64,000 bases of DNA from AG2 sp036493735 (GTDB lineage: Bacteria; Gemmatimonadota; Gemmatimonadetes; Gemmatimonadales; Gemmatimonadaceae), in assembly GCA_036493735.1 (NCBI GenBank), contig DASXPH010000142.1, positions 43,691 through 107,690 on the forward strand. The letters run 5' to 3'. Under the pieces are notes generated by a model. That model did no database searches. It was not told the origin of the DNA and worked only from the letters and a program-made list of their open reading frames with translations. Position 1 is the first letter of the stretch, and the number at the start of each line of letters is the position of its first letter. The position numbers and the translations under genes are program-made. Shown here in pieces: positions 57,695 through 64,000 of this stretch.

Positions 57695-58165
57695 ATGGTC
57701 CCACCCATTGCCGGTCTCGGCCCTTCGGAAGAGATGGCAAGCCGGCACGACTGGCTTACCCCGGAACGCCTCGCGCATGTGCGCGCGGTGCTGCTCGGGC
57801 TGACGCTGTTCGTCGGCCTGGTCGTGTGGATCTTCCACACGTTGGGACCGGCAACGGTGCGCGCTCCAAACTTCATTTTCAAGCTGCGCGGCGTCGGTGT
57901 GCTCACCTGGCTCTATGCGCTGATCCAGATGGTCGACATGCGGTTCTACAACAGCCGCTTCGCCAAACGGCGTCGTGCGCAGCTCCGCATTCCCGAGAGC
58001 CTCAACGGCTGGCTCCTCGGGCAGATGGTCGCCTGGTTCGGTATTGTCTACTATGGCCTCACCGAAGACCTCCGGTGGTACATCGCCGGCCTCGTCATCT
58101 TCGCGCTGAGCTTCTGGGCCTTTCCGGTTCGCGAGCACAGCGAGGCGAACCGACGTGTCCGCTAG
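57695..58165 (+). CDS. Small polytopic membrane protein, unknown
   Basis: A 156-residue protein with about four spans (VLLGLTLFVGLVVWIFHTL, a segment at VGVLTWLYALIQMVDM, LLGQMVAWFGIVYYGL, and WYIAGLVIFALSFWAFPV) and a charged tail. ATG 57695, or a later Met at 57734; no clear ribosome-binding site. Unrecognised family. Confidence 0.7.
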   Translation: MVPPIAGLGPSEEMASRHDWLTPERLAHVRAVLLGLTLFVGLVVWIFHTLGPATVRAPNFIFKLRGVGVLTWLYALIQMVDMRFYNSRFAKRRRAQLRIPESLNGWLLGQMVAWFGIVYYGLTEDLRWYIAGLVIFALSFWAFPVREHSEANRRVR

Positions 58166-58386
58166 ATGACTCAGTGACTCTCGTTCGTTAGCCTAGTCGT
58201 TCACAGCGGTTCCCATCGAACGGCGACCCCTATTCGTGGGCCTCGCTCGGCATTTGCGGCAGCCATCGGCCTCGAGCCGAATAGCTTCCGCTCGCTTTGC
58301 GTTTCCGATGCTTGCTACGTTTCGTCCGCTGCCATAATTGTAACCGCCGACGCCGGTTGATCCGCTTTACACCTTGTTGAACGAGC

Positions 58387-59457
58387 ATGTTGAACTCGTC
58401 CTCGATCACCTTCCTCAAGCGCTTGCTCGACACCCCGGGGCCATCCGGATACGAAGCGGCTGCCGGCCGCATCTGGCGCGAGGAAGCAGCACGCTTCACG
58501 AAGCATGTCAGTACGGACGTCGCCGGCAACTGCATGGCGGAGGTGAATCCCGGCGGAACTCCCACGATCATGCTCGACGGCCATCTCGATGAGATCGGTC
58601 TCATCGTGCAGTACATCGACGATGACGGGTTCATCTACATCTCGCCCATCGGTGGCTGGGATCCGCAAGTTCTCGTCGGGCAGCGCGTTCGCTTTCTCGC
58701 GAAGTCCGGCGACGTCGTGGGAGTTGTCGGCAAGAAGCCGATTCACCTGATGAAGAACAGCGATCGCGAGCACGCGTCGAAGATCACGGATCTGTGGGTG
58801 GATGTCGGCGCCGCGAATCGCGCCGAGGTGGAAGAGCAGCTGTCGATCGGTGACGCCGGCGTCATCGATTCCAAGAGCGTCGATTTTCCGAACGGCCGTC
58901 TCGTCTCCCGCTCCATCGACAACCGCATTGGCGCGTTCGTGGTGCTCGAGGCACTGCGTCGTTATGCCGAGAATCCGGGGCCGGCGCGCGTTGTCGCCGC
59001 GGCGACGGTGCAAGAGGAGATTGCGTGGCACGGTGGTGGCGCGCTCGTCTGCGCGCACTGCATCAATCCTCAGATGGCGATCGTCGTCGACGTCACGTTC
59101 GCGACCGACCATCCGAACCTGGAAAAGAAAGAGCTCGGGGAGCACAAGATGGGCTCCGGCCCCGTCATCAGCCGCGGCGCGCTGATCTCACCGGTGGTGT
59201 TCGACCTCATTCGCGAGACGGCGAAGACGAAGAAGATACCACATTCGATTCACGCCGTCGGTCGGGACACGTCGACGAACGCGGACGCGATTCACATCGC
59301 TCGCGAGGGCGTCGCGACGGCGCTCGTTTCGGTGCCGAACCGGTACATGCACTCGCCTAACGAGATGATCAGCCTCGAAGACGTCGACAAAGCCGCGACG
59401 TTGATCGCCGAGGCGTGTCGCACCGTCGGACCGAAGACGGATTTTACAGCTCGATAA
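58387..59457 (+). CDS. M42 family metallopeptidase (cellulase M / FrvX type)
   Basis: Cytoplasmic di-metal aminopeptidase, 356 residues, no signal. Ligands and motifs: MLDGHLDEIG (His, Asp), SRSIDNRIGAFVVLEAL (bridging Asp), AATVQEEIAWHGGGA (catalytic Glu-Glu), VVDVTFATDHP (Asp), and IPNRYMHSPNE-like VPNRYMHSPNEMIS (His). ATG 58387. It probably finishes digestion of peptides brought in from the secreted peptidases. Confidence 0.94.
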   Translation: MLNSSSITFLKRLLDTPGPSGYEAAAGRIWREEAARFTKHVSTDVAGNCMAEVNPGGTPTIMLDGHLDEIGLIVQYIDDDGFIYISPIGGWDPQVLVGQRVRFLAKSGDVVGVVGKKPIHLMKNSDREHASKITDLWVDVGAANRAEVEEQLSIGDAGVIDSKSVDFPNGRLVSRSIDNRIGAFVVLEALRRYAENPGPARVVAAATVQEEIAWHGGGALVCAHCINPQMAIVVDVTFATDHPNLEKKELGEHKMGSGPVISRGALISPVVFDLIRETAKTKKIPHSIHAVGRDTSTNADAIHIAREGVATALVSVPNRYMHSPNEMISLEDVDKAATLIAEACRTVGPKTDFTAR

Positions 59458-59492
59458 ACTCGCTGGGCAAGCTCGGTTTGACGCCTCTCCGC

Positions 59493-61043
59493 TCAGCTCT
59501 GCCGAGACGCGTGCAGGTACGCTCGCGCGGCCGCCTCGCGCACCTCGCGCTCCTTGTCCTCGCGCAGCACCGCGATGGCGGCGATCGCCGCTGCGGTACG
59601 TGCCTCCGCCAACGCCTGGATCGCGGCGATACGGAAGGCGCTTGGCTTTCGTTCGAGGAGCCGTCGCTTCGGCTCGGCGGCACGAATCAGCTGCTCCACG
59701 GCCGCTGGAGTCGCGATCTTGCCTAACGCTCCCAACAGCGCCAACTGAACTTCGGTGTCCGGCTCGTCCTCGAGCACGGTGCGAAGCTGCGCCGTGCTCC
59801 GCTCGTCGCGACGTGACGCAAGCGCCATCGCCGCGTGGGCGCGCGTCTTCGGCGAATCCGCTTGGAGCATCTCGCAGACGGCTCGGAACCCAGCGGTCGT
59901 TCCAAGATTGATCAGCGCGTTCGCGGCCGACTTGCGCACCCGCTCGTCGGCATGCTCGAGGAGCAGCAGTAGCGCGGGTTCGGCCGATTGAACCTTCATC
60001 TCGCCTAACAAGTCCGTCGCGTTCCGAACCACGAACCATCGCGTGTCGCCGAGCATGTGGACGAGCGTCGGCACGCCCGTCTGCAGGCGCGGCAGGACGT
60101 CCAGATACACGTGCCGATCGGACGCCGACGACTCCTCCGTCAACAATTCGATGACCGCGTCCGCGCCCTCCGCGCCCGCCCGCGCGAGCACCGACTCGAT
60201 GTCGGTCGCGAGATCCCGCTTTCGGGGCAGCAGCTGCGCGATGCCCCGGAGGAGCGCCGGCCGAAGCAGGCGTCGCAGCATCATCGTGCACGCCTGCTTT
60301 CGGCCCTCAGGGGCACCATTCGTCTCGCGCCGCACGAGTCCGATGCACACTGACGCCAGCACGTGGGTCCGCCCATCGCGCGAGGCGTGCTCGGCGAGCG
60401 TCCCGAGCTCGTCGAGCACCTGGCTTTCCTCGTTAGGCATCGTCGACCGATCGAACGCCGTGAACAGCGACTCCGTGTCTTCCTTCGAGAGCTGCACGGC
60501 ACGGAACTGCGTCCACATCTCCCGGTTCTCCACCAGCTGCATGCCCTTATGCGGCGTCGCTCCGACACCCATTGCCGGTGTCGCTCGCATCACGCGTCCC
60601 GGGAGTGGGGTCGGTTCGGCCAGCTTGGGATCCAGCTTCGGTCCCAGCGACTGGTCCTCGAACGCGAACCTCACCGAGCCCGCCTTTAGCCCATCGAGTT
60701 GCTGCTTCGCATGGACTCCCTTGTCGCGCTTGCCTTGCGTGGACAGAATCCGCGCGCTTCCCAGGAGGTCCGCCGGCGGTGACGCCGCCGCGATCTCGAT
60801 GACCATCACGCCATGCGCCATCATCTGCCCACCGAGCTCCGGACCGGCCGCCAGTGTGTCGGGAAGCCCCTTTCCGTTGGCGAAAACGCGGCTTCCACGG
60901 CGCGCGATCGTCACTGCCCCCTGCCCGATCACCGCGATGGCAGCGCGCAACGCGTCCTTCTGCTCCTCGACGTTTCGTGGATCATTGAGGAGGAGCCAAA
61001 CGAGTCGTGCGTACTGGCAGGCAAAAACGATCGCAGGATTCAC
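59493..61043 (-). CDS. HEAT-repeat protein, unknown
   Basis: A 516-residue soluble protein. The N-terminal ~130 residues (VNPAIVFACQYARLVWLLLN, QGAVTIARRGSRVFANGKGL) look like a separate domain. A linker with PTPLPGRVMRATPAMGVG follows, then helical HEAT repeats (about residues 300-516; TRWFVVRNATDLLGEMKVQS, DERVRKSAANALINLGTTAG, DKEREVREAAARAYLHASRQ). GTG 61043 is chosen because the codons upstream look unlike protein. Resembles sensor-associated HEAT scaffolds; partner unknown. Convergent with the M42 gene. Confidence 0.82.
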   Translation of the reverse strand: MNPAIVFACQYARLVWLLLNDPRNVEEQKDALRAAIAVIGQGAVTIARRGSRVFANGKGLPDTLAAGPELGGQMMAHGVMVIEIAAASPPADLLGSARILSTQGKRDKGVHAKQQLDGLKAGSVRFAFEDQSLGPKLDPKLAEPTPLPGRVMRATPAMGVGATPHKGMQLVENREMWTQFRAVQLSKEDTESLFTAFDRSTMPNEESQVLDELGTLAEHASRDGRTHVLASVCIGLVRRETNGAPEGRKQACTMMLRRLLRPALLRGIAQLLPRKRDLATDIESVLARAGAEGADAVIELLTEESSASDRHVYLDVLPRLQTGVPTLVHMLGDTRWFVVRNATDLLGEMKVQSAEPALLLLLEHADERVRKSAANALINLGTTAGFRAVCEMLQADSPKTRAHAAMALASRRDERSTAQLRTVLEDEPDTEVQLALLGALGKIATPAAVEQLIRAAEPKRRLLERKPSAFRIAAIQALAEARTAAAIAAIAVLREDKEREVREAAARAYLHASRQS

Positions 61044-61190
61044 AGAATGACGACGACTGGCGGTGGGCCTGGGCGCTCGCTGACTTAACTGGAGACGCCC
61101 TGAGCCGCAGGCCGTCACGGCTTGCGGAGCAGTACCAGTTCCCATTGCCGGCGCGTAACTTCGCAGCACGTCCACACGCATCGGAGCCTG

Positions 61191-62570
61191 ATGATCAAGT
61201 CGTTCAAACGCGCCTGGCTTGGCCAGTCGCGACCTTCCGGTGCGGTCGGACTGTCGGTCCTGTGGCTCGCGGTCAGCCTGGTTGCCTGTGCGACGGCCCC
61301 GGCCCGTCCCGATCTCGCCGGTAGCACGGGCTCCTTCACTCGCAATCGCGCCGATGCGCGGGCGATCTACTCGGACATCGCGTACCTGGCAAGCGACCCG
61401 CTCGAGGGCCGAGGCACGGGTACGCCTGGCAACGACAGCGCTGCCGCATTCATCGCAAGGCGCTTTGGCATGCTGGGTCTGCAGAAGCTCGACAGCTCAT
61501 TCGAGCAGCACTTCGTCGCCCACCCACTCGCCGCGCATAACGAGACGCCGGCGGAGCTTCCAACGCAGAATGTCGTCGGGTTCCTGCCGGGCAGCGATCC
61601 ACGGCTGCGCGGCGAGTACGTCGTCGTCGGTGCGCACTTCGATCATCTCGGTCGCTCCTCGATCGGAGCGCTCGATCTCGACCGCAAGAACGTGATCCGT
61701 CGCGGCGCCGACGATAACGCGTCTGGCACCGCCGCCGTCCTTGAGCTCGCCCGATTATTCTCCATCTCACCGGCAAAACGTTCCCTGCTCTTCGTCACCT
61801 TCAGCGGTGAGGAGTTGGGATTGCTCGGCTCCGAGTATTTCGTCGCCAACAGTCCGCTGCCGCTCGACAGCTCCGTGGTCATGGTGAACTTCGACATGGT
61901 CGGGCGCCTTCGAGACGACAAGCTCATCGTGTATGGCGTGGCAACGGCGACGGAGCTGTCCGTCCTTCTCGACAGCGCGAACGCTTCGGCGAGCAGCGCA
62001 CTCCCACCGGCACAGCCGCTGTGGCGTACGCCGTTGCGCATCACCGCACTCGGCGACGGCTACGGGCCGTCGGATCACAGCTCGTTTTATTCGCGGAAGA
62101 TTCCCGTCCTTCACTTCTTCACGGATCTGCACGAGGACTATCACAGCGCGGGCGACGTCGTGAGCAAGATCAACGCGACGGGTGAGGCACACGTCGTGGA
62201 TATCGCCGAGCGTGTGATTCGCTCGATCGCCGATCGCTCATCCCGGCTCACTTTCGTGCGCAGCGCGGCCCCACCGGCAGTCGCCAGCTCGCGGCGGGGA
62301 TCGGAGGTCTATCTCGGCTCCATCCCTGACATGAGCAACGGCGCGGGACGTGGGCTGCGCCTAACGGGCGTGCGCGCCGGCAGCCCCGCCGAGCAGGCAG
62401 GCATCGTCGCCGGTGACGTCATCGTGGAATTCGGAGGCCGCCCCGTGAAGGACCTGTACGACTTCAGCGATGCATTGTACTCGCACCGTCCGGGCGACAG
62501 CGTGTCGGTCGTCGTCGTGCGGAACGGCGACCGCAAGCAGTTCACGGTGCGGCTGACCAAACGTGGTTGA
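61191..62570 (+). CDS. M28 family peptidase with PDZ domain, lipoprotein
   Basis: Secreted di-zinc aminopeptidase, 459 residues: lipobox SLVACA, M28 core with GAHFDHLG, RGADDNASGTAAVLELARLF, SGEELGLLGSEYF, VNFDMVGR and LHEDYHSAGD (His), then a C-terminal PDZ domain (GLRLTGVRAGSPAEQAGIVA, GDVIVEFGGRPV). ATG 61191 after GGAG. It is like other PDZ-bearing M28 peptidases of environmental bacteria. Confidence 0.94.
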   Translation: MIKSFKRAWLGQSRPSGAVGLSVLWLAVSLVACATAPARPDLAGSTGSFTRNRADARAIYSDIAYLASDPLEGRGTGTPGNDSAAAFIARRFGMLGLQKLDSSFEQHFVAHPLAAHNETPAELPTQNVVGFLPGSDPRLRGEYVVVGAHFDHLGRSSIGALDLDRKNVIRRGADDNASGTAAVLELARLFSISPAKRSLLFVTFSGEELGLLGSEYFVANSPLPLDSSVVMVNFDMVGRLRDDKLIVYGVATATELSVLLDSANASASSALPPAQPLWRTPLRITALGDGYGPSDHSSFYSRKIPVLHFFTDLHEDYHSAGDVVSKINATGEAHVVDIAERVIRSIADRSSRLTFVRSAAPPAVASSRRGSEVYLGSIPDMSNGAGRGLRLTGVRAGSPAEQAGIVAGDVIVEFGGRPVKDLYDFSDALYSHRPGDSVSVVVVRNGDRKQFTVRLTKRG

Positions 62571-62655
62571 TATGCCACGATCGATCGCCGGGCGAGTAGC
62601 AACGGGAGCGCGTGCACCACGGACGCGTTAGCGTCCCGGCCCGCGAATCTTCGCG

Positions 62656-63582
62656 ATGCTCCATGTCTGGACCAGCGCTCGCTACACATTCCCGTTACCG
62701 GCAGCGCACCGGTTCCCGATTTCGAAGTACGCGCGCCTGCGTGAGGAAGTTCTAACCAGGCGAATCGTGCCACCGCAGGCATTGCACGAGCCGGAGCGCG
62801 CGAGCCGCGACGACCTGCAGCTCGTGCACACCGCCGACTACGTCGACCGATTTCTGAGCGGGGAGCTTTCCGCGCAGGAGCTGCGCCGCCTCGGCTTTCC
62901 ATGGTCATCGGCGCTCGTCGAGCGATCGCTGCGTGCGGTCGGAGGCACGTGTGAAGCCGCGGCCGCGGCCCTGGAGCACGGTGTCGCGATGAATCTCGCT
63001 GGGGGAACGCACCACGCGTTCGCCGATCATGGCGAGGGATTCTGCGTCTTCAATGACGTCGCGATCGCCACTCGCTCGCTGCAACGCGCCGGACGTGTGC
63101 AGCGCGTCGCGATCGTCGATCTCGACGTGCATCAAGGGAACGGCACGAATGCGATCTTCGCCGGTGATGAGCATGTTTTCACCTTCAGCATGCATGGCGG
63201 CCGCAACTATCCGTTTCACAAGGTTCCTGGCTCGCTCGACATCGAGTTGAACGACGGCACCGGTGACGAGGAGTACCTTGCCAAGCTCGCGGACGCGCTC
63301 CCGGGCGTTCTCGCCCGATCCGGTCCGGATCTCGTCGTCTATCTCGCCGGCGCCGATGCCCACGAGGGGGACGCACTCGGACGTCTCGCGCTGACCTTCG
63401 AGGGTCTCGCGCGGCGGGACGCGTTCGTCATGGACCTCTGCCGCGAGGTCGGTCTGCCCATCGTCATCACCATTGCCGGCGGATACGGACGGAATCTCGA
63501 AGACACCGTGCGCATTCACCTCGAAACGGCGCGCATCGCCAGCGCCTACACCGGCTCTTCCGTCATCTCGAGCCGCGCCTAA
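62656..63582 (+). CDS. Histone-deacetylase family protein (HDAC11/class IV-like)
   Basis: Cytoplasmic zinc deacylase, 308 residues. Active-site features: GGTHHAFADHGEGFCVFNDV (His119, His120), IVDLDVHQGNGT (Asp157, His159), GADAHEGDALG (Asp234) and IAGGYGRN (catalytic Tyr). The class IV-like traits are the compact length and the PFHKVPGSLDIELNDGTGDE segment. The bacterial substrate is unknown; polyamines or acyl-lysines are possible. ATG 62656. Its TAA stop is part of a CCTAACG motif (63578). Confidence 0.93.
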   Translation: MLHVWTSARYTFPLPAAHRFPISKYARLREEVLTRRIVPPQALHEPERASRDDLQLVHTADYVDRFLSGELSAQELRRLGFPWSSALVERSLRAVGGTCEAAAAALEHGVAMNLAGGTHHAFADHGEGFCVFNDVAIATRSLQRAGRVQRVAIVDLDVHQGNGTNAIFAGDEHVFTFSMHGGRNYPFHKVPGSLDIELNDGTGDEEYLAKLADALPGVLARSGPDLVVYLAGADAHEGDALGRLALTFEGLARRDAFVMDLCREVGLPIVITIAGGYGRNLEDTVRIHLETARIASAYTGSSVISSRA

Positions 63583-63835
63583 CGAGAAACTCCGACTCGA
63601 CAGTTTGCCGACGCGGCAAGTCAGAGTGGGTCGCATTCTGCAACCCACCTCGCAATCCGCACCGTAGTTGCCGCTGGTCAATATGACCGTGCTCTGGATA
63701 TGTGCTTAGCCACCAATGTGTTTGCATGGGAGCCTGAATGGGTCCAGCCGTTGCCTCTGTTCTCTCTCGGTCGCGCCGGACCTCCAACTCGGCGCTGTTC
63801 GTGAATCAGAGATCATTTCTATGGAGAGCTCCCTT
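63583..63835. promoter_or_regulatory. Upstream region of the pilin gene, with a small palindrome
   Basis: 253 bp before the pilin gene. GGTCA-ATA-TGACC (63676-63688) is a perfect 5-bp palindrome with a three-base centre that could bind a dimeric regulator. GGAGAG just before ATG 63836 is the ribosome-binding site. I could not place a promoter with confidence. Confidence 0.35.
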
Positions 63836-64000
63836 ATGTCCACCATGCTGCGTGCTCGGAAGGGCTTTACGCTCATCGAGCTGCTGATCGTGGTCGTCAT
63901 CATCGGCATCTTGGCCGCGATCGCGATCCCGAAGTTCGCCAACACCAAGTCGAAGGCGTACGTGACGGCGATGAAGTCCGACCTTCGCAACCTCGTGACG
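63836..64000 (+). CDS. Type IV pilin / pseudopilin, N-terminal part
   Basis: Prepilin with a short positively charged leader MSTMLRARKG cleaved before Phe: KG-FTLIELLIVVVIIGILAA, with Glu at +5 and the hydrophobic helix, then IAIPKFANTKSKAYVTAMKS. The gene runs off the window after 55 codons. ATG 63836 is preferred to ATG 63821 because GGAGAG sits at the right distance. The leader length fits a type IVa pilin. Confidence 0.93.
   Translation, partial: MSTMLRARKGFTLIELLIVVVIIGILAAIAIPKFANTKSKAYVTAMKSDLRNLVT

Larger units (their letters stand above)
341..63584. repeat. Dispersed heptamer CCTAACG/CGTTAGG (at least 45 copies)
   Basis: Counting by eye I find 45 copies: 30 with CCTAACG on the plus strand (for example 413, 2459, 4490, 6822, 12949, 19549, 23823, 33053, 46011, 50505, 51315, 51350, 59356, 62360) and 15 as CGTTAGG (for example 341, 15744, 28037, 35667, 40314, 44576, 51874, 56509, 60431). 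About 35 extend to GCCTAACG. Most lie inside genes, in all reading frames, and twice the motif makes a stop codon (24601, 63578). My base-composition estimate for this GC content is only seven or eight. Confidence 0.85.

Noticed and set aside
1..64000. CRISPR arrays, tRNA, rRNA, insertion sequences, prophage genes
   Set aside because: No regularly spaced identical repeats with unique spacers (the 43 kb array has no spacers), no cloverleaf or rRNA-like sequence in the gaps, and no transposase, integrase or phage structural proteins among the translated frames.

Overview
This 64 kb window is high-GC bacterial chromosome, densely coding (about 60 genes on both strands), with no rRNA, tRNA, CRISPR array, insertion sequence or prophage that I can see. 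Gene content and style (many secreted or lipoprotein peptidases, carboxypeptidase-regulatory plus TonB-plug proteins, caa3 oxidase, UdgX, GTG/TTG starts with GTGA or ATGA overlaps, RND and type IV pilus genes) suggest a Gram-negative soil-type bacterium, most likely Gemmatimonadota. That assignment is inference; no marker gene in the window settles it.

Layout. 1-1.5 kb: end of an RND efflux operon (minus). 1.9-3.9 kb: a polytopic membrane protein and a VWA lipoprotein. 4-7.6 kb: exported amidase and a secreted HEGRH protein (minus). 7.7-10.1 kb: panB-panC-DUF2520 operon (minus). 10.3-18.5 kb: a plug-domain protein, small hydrophilic proteins, PAP2 phosphatase, threonine dehydratase, an Asp-box propeller, an O-antigen ligase-like protein and a DUF411 protein. 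18.6-26.9 kb: M1 peptidase, CotH-like protein, three tandem paralogous lipoproteins, M48 peptidase, FNT transporter, DUF502. 27-30.3 kb: UdgX, an AlkA-like glycosylase overlapping a PAP2 gene antisense, and a two-domain siroheme-decarboxylase-like protein. 30.8-38.6 kb: a respiratory block with a PQQ alcohol dehydrogenase carrying the lanthanide-type DYD motif, cytochromes c, caa3-type oxidase subunits and CtaG. 38.6-40.6 kb: a divergent NRAMP transporter with two PRC-barrel proteins. 40.7-43.0 kb: hybrid sensor kinase. 43.6-64 kb: amidohydrolase, M24, M61, DUF5117-type, M42 and M28 peptidases, a fadN-fadA beta-oxidation pair, a second plug-only protein, a HEAT protein, a class IV-like histone deacetylase homologue, and the start of a type IV pilin.

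Together the genes describe an aerobic, peptide-scavenging heterotroph: exported peptidases and amidases, beta-oxidation, and a periplasmic alcohol dehydrogenase feeding cytochrome c and a caa3 oxidase.

The most unusual signals are in the DNA itself: (1) at least 45 copies of the heptamer CCTAACG/CGTTAGG spread through genes on both strands; (2) a roughly 550-bp array of GANTC sites phased at 21 bp filling the gap between two convergent genes; (3) a dispersed HPERSEG-type repeat that encodes the signal peptide of a lipoprotein; (4) mirrored short-tandem-repeat arms around intergenic terminators, one pair flanking a fragment of a four-helix-bundle gene; (5) a small membrane-protein gene split by an in-frame TGA followed by a SECIS-like hairpin.
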